Of a stretch of DNA of 64,000 nucleotides, positions 1 through 14,347 are shown piece by piece. Positions within the stretch are counted from its first letter, which is position 1, and each line of letters starts with the position of its first letter. The notes beneath the pieces were generated by a model that had not been told where the DNA came from, ran no database searches, and was given only the letters and a program-made list of their open reading frames with translations. The translations under genes and the position numbers were made by a program. The DNA is from Bradysia coprophila (lineage: Eukaryota; Arthropoda; Insecta; Diptera; Sciaridae), in assembly GCF_014529535.1 (NCBI RefSeq), contig NW_023503307.1, forward strand, positions 1,791,739 through 1,855,738. Reading direction: 5' to 3'.

Positions 1-290
1 AAATATATAAAAAAAAAAATCGTGAAGAGCTCTACACTTTCGTAATCAAGAACAAAGAACAAAAGTAAATCTCCGTTGAACCCACCGCACAATAACGTTT
101 GACCTACAAAACTCACAAGGTGATTCATCGAAATACATCAGCTCGGTGCCAATAATTGACGTTGCAATTTTAATGTGCGAACAAGAAAGATCTTTGCGAG
201 ACGTTGTCGGTTGTTGTGCTCATCTCATCGGTTTCGGCTGAAATTGCATGCACGTTGAATAAAAACTTTCCACCTTCTTTCATGGTAATA
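1..290. other. No gene seen
   Basis: Window edge. No exon, RNA gene or repeat could be supported here. It lies just past the likely 3' end of the minus-strand transporter gene. Confidence 0.5.
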
Positions 291-296
291 TTTATT
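291..296 (-). terminator. Candidate poly(A) signal of the SLC36-like gene
   Basis: The minus strand reads AATAAA here, about 130 bp after the stop codon at 426-428. That spacing suits a short 3' UTR. In sequence this AT-rich the hexamer alone is weak evidence. Confidence 0.45.
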
Positions 297-425
297 TTAC
301 TGAAATCGTTTTTTTATTACTCTTTTGTACAAATATGGACATTTTATTAACTTAAATATTTTAACACAAATTATCACTGTTGATTGGTGGCAAAAAAAAA
401 TATCAAAAAATATCCCCTGAATTTC

Positions 426-3400
426 TCAATCTTCAAACAGTACATGGACCAGAGATGATAAACTCTCGTACGTTCCCGTCACAAAACCGAATATCGAAAA
501 AGCCAAAATGAACGCATTTTTAGCAATGAGGAAGGCACTCGGTCCGTCTGGTGTGCCCCAGGCAAGGACTAATTGAATAAGCGGTGGAAACACTAACGCC
601 AAAGCTGTACTACATAGCGCTCCTACCAGCGATATGAAAATGTTCAAATGTGGTACCAACTCGGCGATAACAACTGTTTGAAAATTACAATATTAAAAAT
701 CCGGCATGTATGTTACTTGTACAAGCTGTACAAAGTGGAACGAATTATAATTGCTTACACGTGACGAAGACCATAAATGTTCGGAACAGCAGTTCGTACG
801 AGGTGGAATGTTGAAATGGCCCGAATCTTGATTGAACATTCGGCCACATGATTTGTATTGCAACAAACAATTGAAGCGGATATGTCAGACACATGCCGAT
901 GCCAACGGCTATTTTAACTACCTGAGCCAGTCTACGAAGGCAGAAGAGAAAAAGAATTAATTTTCAACGGAATTTTTCCATTCTTTTATGGTTTTCATCT
1001 TTACATATCCTGTTCGGGTAGATTTAGTGTCAGGCTTCCGGCAACATTGTCGCCGAATTTCAAATAGCCGAAGAAGCCAAAACTGGTATATAGTATCGTT
1101 GTTAGAATCATACCGACATTTAGCACTCCAAATGCACTACCGAATTGTTCAGGTTTTTTCATGGCATTTTTCAGTGGAAGGACCTGTATACCAGTTACGT
1201 AAACAAGAGTTATTCACGAACAAAACAATTTAATCACTTGCGGCTACTCACCAATGCTATGCCCTCAAAAGCAAACATTGCCTGTAAAAACGCTTATAGA
1301 ATACAAATTACAACAGCGAAAGCAACAGTCAGGATTTACCGTTCCAAAATAAAGTGGCAGCGTTGACACTTCTCCGATATGTTTTCGTTCTGAAATTTGG
1401 GGCACATCTTGAAGAATGTAATAGAACACCACTCCGATACCCCCAGCCATACAAACATTTGCTACAGCCGAAAATGGTGCTAGTAGTTTCAAATTTCGAA
1501 TAAGTGACGGTAACAACATCGGCAGCAATACAAAAAGCATTGTCAGGTTCACGTTAACATCAAATCCGTAATAATTTAAAATCTATTTGAAGAATGTAGC
1601 ACACGAACCAAAGCACAAGAAAAACGAAATTTATTTAATTCATGCACGCATTGGAATGATACAATACCTTAACGCACTTGGTTTAGATTCGAACTGGAAA
1701 ACACGAAATACACGCAACAGAATCCCACTTGTGTGACGCAAATGAAAATGTTGACAATTATCTTGCTGGCTTTAGAAAATTTTTGCAGTTTTCTTGGGCC
1801 ATTTTCGAAGCACAGTTCAACCGTTTCGGCAAAGTCCGGATCTTCTTCCAACTGCAACTTTTCCTTAACTTTTCTCGAACATTTCAACTGGAAGGAGATG
1901 TTAATTAAACAATTCGTTTAGATGGAAAACGAGAATATTATTAAGGCAAGGATCGGGTTCAGGTCAACCTTTTTCAATTTTAGATCTCAGATTTCAGATT
2001 CGACCGGAACTTGACTTAAACCTAGCATTTTCGGAAAGTTGCAGGTTCAGTTCAGTTCAGTCGAACCTGAAAAATTATATTTCCGATTCGGATTCCAGTC
2101 AGACTGAACCCGACCCGTTCCGAGCATTAATTATTAATGATAAAATTTATCAGTTTTACCAGTATGTGCTGACAATGAACGCAAATAAGTCCCAAGTACA
2201 ATGTGAGAATTGTTCCCAGTACTATTCCGCCGTTTTTGAATGCATCACCCATGGCAAATACACCAGATCCAACGTTTCCTTTCAGAAGATGCATTAGACT
2301 CTCCACGTAGCTAGAAATTTGATCAATTAGTTTACTTTAAGAGTGGACAATGCAGAAACACACTAACGTTGTGGGATGATCTAAGGCAGGTCCGTGGGAA
2401 GGTCCATGTTTTACTTGCTTTTCGCTATTTACAGCAAGGACTTCCTGAGATTCAGCGATTCTAGTTGTTCTGGGAAATATTTCTAAATGGAATGATAAGT
2501 TGATGTTAACGAAATTGATCTACATAACAGTGCTGAAGTAAATATTATTGAGTAACGAGCACAAGAAATAAGCGCCGTGCGGATAGAAAAATGTCAATAT
2601 TAACGAAAAAAATAAATCGATAGCCTTCGTCGATAATAGATTATTTGCACATCGATGATCGTTTCCTAAAAAGTGTGACATATTTGCTTGCCTCTTTCCG
2701 TCGATTCTGTTCGAGAATCTGAATTGCGATCGACCGGAGACATATTCTATTAACAATGCTTCTTATTGTGCTTAATTCACTGTCGTTTAACATCAATTTT
2801 TTGTTTTATTTGCACTATTCGACCTTCTTCTTCACAATAATATCCAAACATAAGCGAAAATCTATAATACAAACGGACACACACGTGCCGGTATAAGATT
2901 TTGTTATTTATTTTTTGCAGTTTCCAACAACAGACAAAAAAGAAGATTGACTTCAGTCAACTAAGGTGAGCGGAAAAAACGCTTGTTTATGTTTTTGTTG
3001 TGGAATTTCGTACTTTTGGCTTTCGATCAATCCGAATAGAATCATTGCTGCGCACTCACAACACACACACATATACAACGACAAAATTGGATTTCAATAT
3101 CTCTGATTTATGACTTCAAGTTGCAGGGGCTATTCTATGGAAATGACTTCCAATTAAACACATTATTTTGTTGTAAAGAGTCTCCAATAAGTCAATGAAT
3201 TCTCGTAGTATTTACACGTTTACGCGTGCTTTGGGCAAATATTTCAATCATAACATTGACCTTTGGTTTCTTATTTTGCGACACAATACGAAAGTCTTGT
3301 AGAAAAAACCAGTCCCACGAAATGTGCATTAAAAATTTGAATGACGTCGTTTGCATAAACTCTTTCTGGTTGTATTTAGTATCATTATCGCTGCATTTGA

Positions 3401-6400
3401 TGTGATGTAGAAATCGAAGTAAAAATGAATATTCTTTTGCATTAACCGTTTCCAAAAATATTCATCCCTGCCCTCTCCCGTAATTTGCATAAGATACTTC
3501 GTTCAAATTTCAAACAAAAGAACTTCAAATGTTTAACAATAAGCGATTTCTCTCATTTTGACATTGCTAAATGACAGTTAACAGTCATTTAAGGAATCAT
3601 TCATAAATCCAGTCCACTTCAAATCGGGAGAGAGGTACAATCTGAGGATGTGAAAAAAGTCTGTAAAAGACGAAGACGGGGGATGTTCCCTAAGGAAAGA
3701 GCTGAGCTTACATCTGAACGTATATTCCTTTTTTAAGTCCTAGGTCACTATTTCTAACACCCGGGAGTCAAATATGGCGTCATTTTGAAATTGCAATAAT
3801 GTTCTATATCTCACTCATCTAACTCAAAATCACTTACGCAGCATGCCAATGTTTACATTTTACACAATAGAGTAGAATCGAGGTCACAGTCAAGACTGTG
3901 TGTTCATAACTTTATCTACTGTAATGTCATAATATTCACATTTTGGTGACACTTTTAGAATCAAAATGAGCTAGATTTGAACACGTCATTCTCAGAACGT
4001 CAATTTATGAACTGAAAATTTCGATAATGTTTCATTTGCGTACGGCTAACTTCAATAATTTCTCATTTATTTACTGAAAATTGACAGATTCTTGACAGTG
4101 TACTAGATCTGAGATTTGGTTGTGGGGAATATGAATCATATGAATATTAGACGGTGACATAGCGTGTTGATGTTTCAGTTAGATTTTTTAATAGCTATTT
4201 TCATAATAAGGTCGTAAATGGGATTATTTTGCGCACTAGATGTGAGATTGCCGATACCAGCGAAGCGAGTTCGGCAACACATCGTGTGCGCAAAACCCCC
4301 ATTTACTACCGTGTTAGGAACAAGGTTTTATCTCCTGTAATGTCATAATCACCATAAAAAACAAATTTCAAAAATCAAACTGAAACATAAACACGCCATG
4401 ACGCCGTCACTCATTCATAATCCCCACAAATAAAACACACATCTAGTATACTGGCAAGAGTTTGTCAATTTTCAGTGAATAAATGAGAAATTATCGAAGT
4501 TTTCCGTGAATAAATGTGTAATTTTATCGAAGTTAGCCGTGCGCAAATGACCATTTATCGAAATTTTCAGTTAATAAACGTACGATCTGTCAATGGCGTG
4601 TTTAAATCTAGCCCATTTTGATTCTAAAAGTGACACTCAAATTGTGAATATTATGACATTACAGGAGATAAATTAGTTTTTAATTGTGACTATGACATTA
4701 CAGTAGATAAAACCTTGAATACAACGCCGCTAGATCCAACAAAATCCCAACACACACCACACAACAAAACCTTGTTACTAACACAATAGTAAATGGAGGT
4801 TTTGCGCACACGATGTGTTGCCGAACTCGCTTCGCTCGTATTGACGATCTCACTAGTGCGCAAAACACTCCCATTTACTACCTTATTATGAAAATAGCTA
4901 TTTCATAATAATTGAAACTGTAATTTAGGGGAAAAAGCACGTAACATCAACGGAAATATAAAAAAAATTGAGCAAAAACATTTAGGCAAATTTTCAATGA
5001 AATGTTTCCGATTGACCTACCTAACTATTTTCAATGACAACAAAAATGGAATTGAATCGGAAACTTTATGGATGATGATTTGAGATTGTTGTTTATGTAC
5101 AATAAGATACGGAAGTTTTTTTTAATGCAAAAGCTAATTCTTAGCCACTTCTACAAAATATAAAAGTAAATTTTTTCCGTACTTCAGATACGTAAATCTA
5201 TGTATTGTTGCCCCCACCTTAGGTTATAGCGCTTGCCTCGGTTCGGCCTACAAACTTCACACCAATCAAAACAACAAATTTCCAATCAAATACGCTATTT
5301 ACTATCTCGGCTTCCTCTCGTGTTCAATGTAAATGGATAACAAATAGATGTAAAGGTATTGGGTTCGTTAATAAACTTCAAACAAAAAAGAGTTTTACCA
5401 TTGTCAATATTCATCACTGGCATTGAAATTACTTTGAACTGCAGTTTGATTACATCGTTAACTATAGTTTAAAACAAGCTTATCCTTCTCCAGTTATTTA
5501 TTTAATCAAAGTTTATTATTTGAGGATTTGATTGCACATAAGATTGTACAATGCACACAATTCATTTAACCGGAAATTTATATTTTATGCCACATTAATC
5601 GAATGAAATACTTGTTACATAAAACTTCGCAATTAGGACTGGGTGATTTTGTTTACGTGCAAATCATTTTTAATTGATTCATTGAGTTGTTAGAATGATT
5701 CTAATTGTAACACTTTGACGGGGGAATTTCAACTTTTACTTGGAAGTTGTTCGATTCTGAAAAACCCAACATGAAGAATGATTTTTAATATGCAAACCAC
5801 TAGGTATGTTGTGTTTACATTGTACAATTGGCAGCGAGAATGTAAGTGTGTAGTTTACCCTTCTCGTTAAATTTGAACGTAACATGCATAATAAACTTTA
5901 CGTGCTTGTGATATGTAAATATGTCACTACTTCCGTCCTTAGAAGTGGTTTTTTGCCAGTCAGTGGACCAGTCATGCTTGAAGTGCGTTGCTGATTCACA
6001 TTTTTCAAGACAAGTGTTTAATTAACTGATCGAAACTCCCATGCTCAAAATGTGCATACAAGCTCAGCTATACAAATGAATGTACCGATAAGCTGGGTGA
6101 AGGTTTAAATTCTGCATTCAAAAAATTGTGCTTAAACACCTGTAGAATATTATTAAAATTTTAATATGCATTTACATTGCTTAATCACGTAAAGTATAGT
6201 ACTTACGTGAATCCAAAATTTTTATTATGACGAGAGGGCAGTCAGAGTTGCATGCAAAAAATAGAGTTGCTTTCCGCAATACGAATTTCATATTTATTAA
6301 TCTTTCATCTTAAGCATTAGCTTGATTTCAATCAATGATAAATTGGAGTGAACAATGGTAAAACCGAGCGGAAAACTAAAATTTTCTCGTTTCGAATATT

Positions 6401-7468
6401 TATTATCTTTCGCCTATCTTTCAGGAGCATCACGTGCTTTTCTGAGAGTTGGATATTTTTCACGACAGGCTTTCGGGTTTTAAGCAACTGATTAAATATC
6501 ACCTTAAATACTAGTTTAAGGTTTTGGTTTTTCATTGCTCTAATTTTGATTTATGATTGTTTACTCTTTACAATCAAACCAGCTAGGTCTTAATAATCTC
6601 TATTTCCATGTAAGTTGCATACGTTGTGTAAAAAGACACAAACTTCCATTGAGAAGAAGAAAGAGAGTTGCATACGAAAAGAATTGTACAAAAAAGCATT
6701 GCAAAGAGACCAATGACCTCCACAATCGTCAAAATAAAAATTTGGAAGGATGAACGTACTATGCTATTAATGATGAATAGAGAAGACCACAAATTATTAG
6801 TTACGTCTTTAACTTGAAAAACGACGCAAAAATCCAAATTTTTTCGCATGCTTGGAAGAAGGTCTCTGAATAAATTTCGGATGGCGTGCGGTGCGGCAAT
6901 ATTAATTCGGTTAATATGTTTGAAGGTATTTTTGTGGATGTATGAAGTAATTATTTTCGTATTACAATTTCGTATCGACTAACAAAACTTTCTAAAACAA
7001 AATCATTAGGACTGTAATTACTTTAAAAGAGGCCAGGTACTGTCGATGGAGGCCTGCATTCCAGAGCCCGAATTCTCATTAAATGAAATTCAAAATATTA
7101 CCGTTTTTAGATTTGAGAATCGGTTCCAATCGTGGTAAAAAAATCGGAATTGTCGAAATAAAATCAAACAAATTAAACATGTCCAGGCCGGAATTCCCCT
7201 CGAGTATATCAAGAATGCTACAGCAGTGTTGAAAATGAATCTCCGCATCGCAACGTGAATATCGATTAAATTGTGATGATGACAAATAAACAATATTTTA
7301 TTAATAAAAAAAATTAAAATTATTTCTTGTACTCTCCAAGTTATATTCCTCTTTGTTCAAGTTTATAAATTTCTGTTCAAATTAAATTTTATCGTAAAAA
7401 TTTTTCCACTCACCTCCACTTGATATAGTAAACGGCAACGGCTCATTATTGCGTTTCGGTAATTCCAT
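426..7468 (-). CDS. SLC36-type proton-coupled amino-acid transporter, nine coding exons
   Basis: Probable proton-coupled amino-acid transporter of the SLC36/PAT family (Pathetic and CG1139 relatives in flies), a multi-pass protein of plasma or lysosomal membrane. Coding exons in order of translation: 7414-7468, 2368-2482, 2160-2310, 1678-1887, 1340-1582, 1252-1281 (30 bp), 1005-1183, 759-931, 426-673. All introns are GT-AG, phases agree at every junction, and the total is 1,404 nt = 467 aa plus stop. Family signatures: HPTTYVESLMHLLKGNVGSG at the first membrane segment (glycine motif about residues 68-73), AMGDAFKNGG, AMFAFEGIAL around exon 6, then LPLKNAMKKPEQF. The charged N-terminal tail ends near residue 50. 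The start is the ATG at 7466-7468; its exon (MELPKRNNEP...) is 4.9 kb upstream but joins in phase with a good donor (GTGAGTGG). Substrate cannot be told from sequence. Confident for family and exons 2-9, slightly less for exon 1. Confidence 0.92.
1951..2120. repeat. Imperfect inverted repeat in a transporter intron
   Basis: Between the exons at 1678-1887 and 2160-2310 the sequence CGGGTTCAGGTCAACC is mirrored about 140 bp later by CAGACTGAACCCGACC, with several TTCAG/CTGAA repeats between. A similar GTCAGGTCAACCTGA stretch lies in a carboxypeptidase intron near 18458-18475, so this may be a dispersed short repeat. Confidence 0.45.
2483..7413. other. First intron of the SLC36-like gene
   Basis: This 4.9 kb stretch lies between coding exons 1 and 2 of the transporter. 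I see no other coding exon on either strand; the short open frames are AT-rich and lack family motifs. Apart from the fold-back repeat near 3.9-4.9 kb, it is low-complexity AT-rich sequence. Confidence 0.7.
3885..4908. repeat. Complex fold-back (inverted-repeat) element
   Basis: An arm at about 3890-4185 (starting CTTTATCTACTGTAATGTCA) reappears as its reverse complement at about 4350-4690 (ending TGACATTACAGGAGATAAA). The centre, 4186-4350, is itself palindromic (TTTTGCGCAC ... GTGCGCAAAA, AAATGGG ... CCCATTTA), and a further inverted copy of that centre follows at about 4690-4905, ending CCTTATTATGAAAATAGCT. This is a hairpin-type transposon remnant with a duplicated core. It has no coding capacity. 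The exact ends are uncertain. Confidence 0.75.
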
Positions 7469-10400
7469 TTTTAAGTAAAATTTATCACAAATTTAGGTAC
7501 GTACGTGCCTTAGTTTTATATTTTGTAATATCAAATCGTAAACTTAATTTTTTTTGTTTTATTTAATTTTTCGTTTGTTTAATTTATTTTTTTAAATTTA
7601 ATCTACTGCCTGAAACAGAAGTCAATTGTAAATTTTATTGTATTTGCTGTTTTATCTCAGAGTTTTATGTTTCTTCGGTGTTTTTTTTTATTTAAATATT
7701 ATTGTTTGACATCATTTCATTCAGACGAATTACACGAAAATTTCCATTTACCATTGCAAGTTTAATTGATAAGAAACCGTAATTTATTCCTTTCGTAATT
7801 TCGGTGCTATACAACCTACCACATAATAAAATTACACTAGTGAACTAAACTGCCGTACGTGTTGAAGACACTAAATTAATATACGGAGGTAATAATACGA
7901 TTGCACTTGAAATGGAAATTCACTGTTAATTAGGTATTTCTATTGGCTTCCGCAGATGTATCACGTACGAGAATGACCTATTTGTACGATGGTAGGGGTG
8001 ATTGATTTTCACAAAATTCTCTTCGCACTAATCAATATTTTAATCATTAAAAGTAATTTAAATTGGTATGCACATTTAAGTAGTGTAACGTTAATGATAG
8101 TGAGGTATATTAAATTCTGACGTACACCCATTGTCGGCTAATCATAACTGGTTACTCAAAATAATCGTCAAATATTCTTGTTTAGAATAAAATTATCTCC
8201 TGATTTGGGAGATGTTTTGGATTGTAATTGTTTCCAAAAAAAATATTCGTTTAACAAATGAAAATCTAGATTTACAATGCTTTTGCTGGATGTGCTCAAA
8301 CGACTTATACAAAATACTCAAATACAGAATCTAAATTTTCATTGTTAAACATGTTTGGGTACCATTTTAGCTGACAACAACTCCCTAATCAGGAAAACAT
8401 ATTACTTTTCACTTTTCGGAGAGTGTAATTTTAAATTTTTTATTTAATTTGTTCAACGGTCGTCCATATAAACAATAATTTCCATGATAGTAAAGCTAAA
8501 TATATATTGCAAAAGGAAACACGACACCGTAAAATTGTATCAGCCATATACAGAACTTCCTTGTGCTTCCTACTTCAATGCACTAAAATTAACAATTAAT
8601 TAAAGTGATTCCGCTTAAATTGAATACAACGCCAATTGCCCGATTCCCAATTTATTTTAATGCCATTATCGCTTCACTATCTTATCTTTTCACCTCTTTA
8701 CACGGAAAAAACATTAAAAGTTCTAGTGTGCAATTATGTCAGGAAATAAAAATGCTTTGTGTATATTGCATCACAGGTAATATAAGTGTTAGGTTAATGA
8801 TTATCAAACAAGGAACTTTCACAATTTCCCGAACCTACTTTTATTTAAAATTTAGATGACATTTGCAACATTCACTTGGCCACTAAATGTGATCATACAG
8901 TAGGAGTGAAATCCTCAGCATAAGCCGTGTTAATTCATTAAACACTAACAAAGAAAAACCAAATCTATGACTGCAATTGGTAAGCCTACGAAACGCTTGT
9001 TTGGTAATACAATATTTGGTAAAAGCTCAACTGAAATTAAGGTAAAGTAACACAACGGACAACTTTTAAACAAAATGGGTAACGCTGTCAAAAAAGCTTC
9101 AATCATCAGAATCGGTTTTGATCTTTTATCTTTACACACTGCGAAACTATTGTTCTCTAATCAAATACGCAATCAAAGGCTTTGTATCAAAGCCATTCAA
9201 ATATACACAAACCGGTGTTTATATCACCCAAACAGAGAAAGAAAAGCAATTTGATATGCAAAAAAAACCTCTCACAATAGTTTTCTGGTGATGTAGTGAC
9301 TTAAATTAGAATCTTGCAAAATGATTACGATTACACACATTCATTGGAATCAGATGTTTGTGTTGTTGTTTATATTCAGATTTACCTGTGATTCAATTTA
9401 TCGGTTTGATTATTATTTCAGAAGTTCTTATATTCAACCTTTGAGCAGGTTTATTCATAAAAAAATTTCATTGAATTTTGAATTTAATTTATTGAACGAA
9501 TCAAATAAATTTTGAATTGACTTTTCAATCGGTCACTATTCGAACGTACTGAATAACACCAGACAATCATTGAAACCTTTACATTTAACATGTTAACATA
9601 GAAGGTCAGAGTTAAAGCATCTTCGAAAAAGGTATTAAGTTTCCTGTTCCTTCGTTTTACTTTCACCGAATGTTTTCTTAGAGTATTCTGCACTGATGTC
9701 ATCCCTATTTCTACTAATTATTCGTTCTTTGCGAATACAAGTTTTAGCTATAATCTGAGGCGAAAGCTATTGCACTAATAATGAAAATTTACAATTAAGC
9801 TACTTCCACGTCCATCAATGATGGACACCATCATTTCAAGAAAAAGAGCAATCATGTAGCATCATCATTGGTAACGACTCAATTGTTTAGCTGACCATAA
9901 ACGAATTTTTATGTGTGAATATATCATGTCAATCAATAACAAATCTCTGGTTCGCCAACACTATACACATTCGATATAAATTACCACAAATTTAATAACA
10001 CTTGTAAATGAAGACAATCGTAACAAAATGCTTCTTCAACAACCGCACAAAATCAACTGCGGTCGTATTATTCATTTACAGATAATCTGGCGCTAACCAA
10101 CTATAAACACATATGTGTATTGTATACCTTACAAAATGATTTTGATTTTTAATGTAATTCAGGTATATATTCGAGAGATAATTTACAAGGTTGCTAATTT
10201 CATTCAACAAAAAAAGAAGAGAAGAATTCCCAACAATAATTGGCTTTTACATTAGCATTACAATTTCACGTCTGTTCTCGTGTTTGTGGTAACAGAAATC
10301 ATACTACGATCTTGATTAAGAACAATAATGTAGCAACGAGGATGGAATAGTTGAAAACCGCACCAGAAACCATCAAAAACATAACTTCACTATGTGGAGT

Positions 10401-13149
10401 ATATTTTTTATGAATAGTCATAGATAGAGAGAATTGATGGGTGATAAAGTGGTATATTTTTATTGCTTAACTGCGCATAAATTAATTTAAATTTGGTTGA
10501 AAAATCGGCGAAAAAATTTTTGTCGGCACAGAGAAACAAGCATAAATATTCTCAGCAACAGGTAATTCATAAATAATTATGGCCATGACGCACATAATTG
10601 CTGCTAGTAATATAAATTAGATATATATGCTAGCCACTGTACGTCATCACTGTTACGGTGTATATATGCAACGCGCATTAGAAACGTTGCATTCTATTCA
10701 ATGAACTCAACGAAATGTTTATATAAAATAAATATTTTTTTTTTTCGAAAAGCTTCAATAATTTATATTGCAAAGTCAATGAAGAGAGGTATGCAGAAGG
10801 CACGTCTATAATCGTCTACATACGTAAAATATGACGAGTTTATTTTGCCAAGCAGCCGTTGTTGCGCTGAAAAATATTTACAAAAACCGTGATATTCTCA
10901 ACCATTTGTTTATATTTCTTTTTTTCATGATATTCACTACATTCGATTGCAAAATTCGGAAATTCCGATTCGCTTACGCTTCATTGCACTCACCGACCCA
11001 CGTTTACAATCTTCAAAACACTCGAGACTCGATAAAAACTCATGTGTCTTAAAGATCATTTACTCAAATACGTGACCAATTACGTCTTGTTTGAGAACTT
11101 TTTATTTTGCCGAGTGTGAGAGTTGCAGTCCGAGTCGAAGGCAAGGTATGTTACCACATAAGACAAAATATATGGTACCCAACAATTACGCAAGTTGTTT
11201 TCAGCGTTAAAACTCATGAGCGTCAATAAAGCAATGACTCAATTCTAGGGGGTCCCAAAAACACGAGGTGAAACTTTATTCACGGGAGCAAAACTTTACC
11301 TCGATCTTTTTAGTGAATAACAACGGAACTAGTAAGTTACGTCCCTGTGGGAAAACTTGCTCAATCACGAGGGGAAAATTGTATTAAGACCCGAAGGCGA
11401 GGGATATAATATCGCGCGCTGGCATGTAAAAAATATTGAAATGTCATCTGATATGTTTACCCCGGTTCGCCTCACAGAAGAAGTACCATTTGCAACATCT
11501 ACCACACGGATAAGAAATGCAGTATTATCGCCGACAAAACACCGGATAGATCTGTGAGTTGTGCCGTAGGCAGAGTGTGACAATACACATCGTGTGCCTT
11601 AAAAGCATTTGCATGCAGTGTCAAAGAAGCCAATGAACCTTTTACTTTTCGTCACTGAGTTGAAAAATAGTAATTTATGCAATCGAGGTGCAAAGTACTT
11701 TGTTAGGCTAGATGTGTCATAATACGGCCTCGTGTCATGCACATCGTCATCCTAATAAAGTCCTTTGCATCAAGCTGCATACAACGTATATCGCTGGATT
11801 TTCTGAGTTGGTGTCAAAATCTATGTCAACACCATACTTTTCCGCACTTATATCGAAATGCGTTTGTCAATTGAAGTTGTAAATTTCAAAAGTAAATATT
11901 TTTCTTTTCAGCTTTTATTGGACTGTAAATTTTGTATGAGGTGCATATAAATAAATAAAATGATTTGAAATGACTCGGCTTGTATAAGCTTGTATATAAA
12001 TGACTGACCGGCTAATTAAAAAACACTGGGGATTTTCCTGCTTGAAGAATTTACATTTTTCTAGATGTTTTAGTTATCGTTCGTTATATTTTATCCCAGA
12101 TGCAGAAACGTTTAAAGTTTGTCTCTGAAAGGTTAAAAATCAATATCACGATAAGTCATTTTCGAGAGATACCTGTTTAGAAACGCCCAATCATCTGTTA
12201 TCGACAATTATGAGTCAGTTCTCATGCTAGTTAAAAATAATGGGACAAAACAATAATTTAATACAAGGATTTAATTTTCGCAATTTCTGGCGGCGAGACA
12301 ACAAAATACAGTACTATCTACACCGAGGTCTACTCGCCCTCGGCTCGTAATACAATCTTCTCACACACCTCAACGAAAAATGTCCCAGCGAGACACTAAT
12401 GTATTATTATCTCGTTGTAATTTGTAATCACTTGCTGTTGGTAAGAGAATTCTTTATTTATTCATAAAAAAATTCTTAATTTTATTCCAGTAAATCTTTA
12501 CAAGCCAGGTGCAAAACTTATTTTCGCACCTATAAAAAGCGAAACATTCGATAATTTATCAATTTTTGTTCACTATTGTTCGTGGCTGTGTTGGCGTAAG
12601 TGTATTGAATCTATTAACATTTTGGTAAATTGGGAAAATTGCAATCAAATTATGAAGCAGAAAGCTTTAGGATTGTAGAAGAATTTAACACATTATTCTG
12701 CCGTAATTTGCATTAGAAACTTAACTGAAAAGAAATAAATAAATTCGAGAGAAAAAGTTGGATAAGAAAAATAACTCACAACTAATTTGCATAAGAGATC
12801 TAACTAGAAAAAATGCAACAAAATTTGCAAAGGAAATTTAGTGTCAATTTTTAATGTCATTTTTAAGTTTCTTATGATAATTATTTGCTGACGTCTTTCA
12901 AGTAAAAAAAATCTTTAATCTGAATATGCTTACTATTAATTTGCATAAAAAACTTGCTAGCACCACTGAAGCAAATACTAGTAGCAAAGTACAGCAGAAG
13001 GAATTATTTTTATCTCCTGCAAGCTGATATTTTATACATTACGCGTTTCTGCATATAAACACAAACACATACATAACCACAGCCTATACGATTGGATAAT
13101 TCACACATAACCCACCTAGGGTAAATTTACTTTCCATCTACATATTTGA

Positions 13150-13238
13150 AAGAAAAACAATCGCCGAACGGCAGAAGCGAACACGGGACCAGCAGCATAT
13201 CAACCAAACATGCTGACCACTACGCCAACAAATCACAT
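13150..13238 (-). repeat. tRNA-like relic (possible SINE head), minus strand
   Basis: On the minus strand the order is TTGGCGTAGTGGTCAGCA (like a tRNA D-arm/A box), then about 30 nt, then GGTCCCGTGTTCGCTTCT (like a T-arm/B box). No complementary acceptor stem is present, so it is not a functional tRNA. It may be a tRNA-derived SINE head or decayed tRNA. Confidence 0.45.
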
Positions 13239-13564
13239 AACGCGATGCAATTGGTGTCGGTAGTGGTTCGTTAGTCACTTCTACATCGATCAAATAATCA
13301 GAGTAGTCGGAATGATGTGATTTGAACGAAATGTTGAGGTGGATAGTATATGTGTGTGAGTAAGTAAATAAAGGATTCTCTGTATGATGTTTTTTTTGTT
13401 GTGAATGCGTTTTAAAACAACATGCTTAATTAATTAATTTTAAATCCAAATTTTTGTGGTTATTTCGCTTATGTATGAAATATCAGCTTGCAAGAGATAA
13501 AACATTGTTCTACCTTGGTGTATATTTCTCGAATCACTTCTTATGTACAATTGTATATACACTC

Positions 13565-13624
13565 GTTTCTTTACCAAAAGCCCCCACACTTGGGCGAAAC
13601 CACTTGGGCTTTTGGTAAAGAAAC
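13565..13624. repeat. Short hairpin with 19-bp perfect arms
   Basis: GTTTCTTTACCAAAAGCCC at 13565-13583 pairs exactly with its reverse complement at 13606-13624, leaving a 22-nt loop. No gene is adjacent. Probably a palindromic MITE fragment. Confidence 0.75.
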
Positions 13625-13946
13625 CACCGGACTGGCCACGAGTTAGAAAAGTTTGATGATGAGTTGAAACTTCATTTCAACTATGATTCACTAAACTTTT
13701 TCGTGTGCAAATCGGTATAGTGTTCTTAGAGCACTGTATCGAGTACCACTGTCGCCATGGCCTGATGAGAAATGGTATTTTTGAACTGCATATTAATGCA
13801 AAACGTCGAAAGACGTATTTAAATTTTCTCTCAGATCGAAACAGTGGTCGAATGTCTTATGTTGGAGTCGACATTGTGCCTGTCTAATGGCACGGATTCG
13901 TTGTTGATGTGCTGAATGCTTAGCATTCGATTCAACCACATATAAG

Positions 13947-14064
13947 GCTGCGAGCGCACTTACGCCGTTTAGCACTCCGTTTACGAGTGAACAATGGAAG
14001 CTCCTCCCACTTTCCATTGTTAAAACGTAAACGGAGAGCTAAACGGTGTAAGTGCGCTCGCAGC
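13947..14064. repeat. 118-bp hairpin element
   Basis: The arm starting GCTGCGAGCGCACTTAC at 13947 is mirrored by GTAAGTGCGCTCGCAGC ending at 14064. Pairing continues inward with few mismatches through CGTTTAGC, CTCCGTTTACG and AACAATGGAA. Nearly the whole element can fold into one stem, as expected of a small fold-back MITE. Confidence 0.8.
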
Positions 14065-14347
14065 TTAATTGATGACTTAGTCATCTGGTGGTTGAAAATT
14101 CAACAAATGTAGATACATTGCACTTCGTATCTATAGAAGAATCAACCATAGTCGCATATGTGTGGCTTATGAAGGTTTGAAAAAACTTTCATTTGTTCAC
14201 GTTTAAACATATGTGCAAACTCTTCTTACTCTTTTAATTTATTTTTTTCTAATTTTTCATTTTTCCATTACGCATACGACCTGCGACGTATTTTTATTGT
14301 AGGTAAAAGTGGAAAGTGTGTTAAATATTGACAGCAATATATATTAT

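Noticed and set aside
2896-2975. Plus-strand exon-like stretch between TTTTTTGCAG and CTAAGGTGAGCGG
   Set aside because: It has acceptor- and donor-like ends but stops in its frames, and lies within a minus-strand intron; likely chance.
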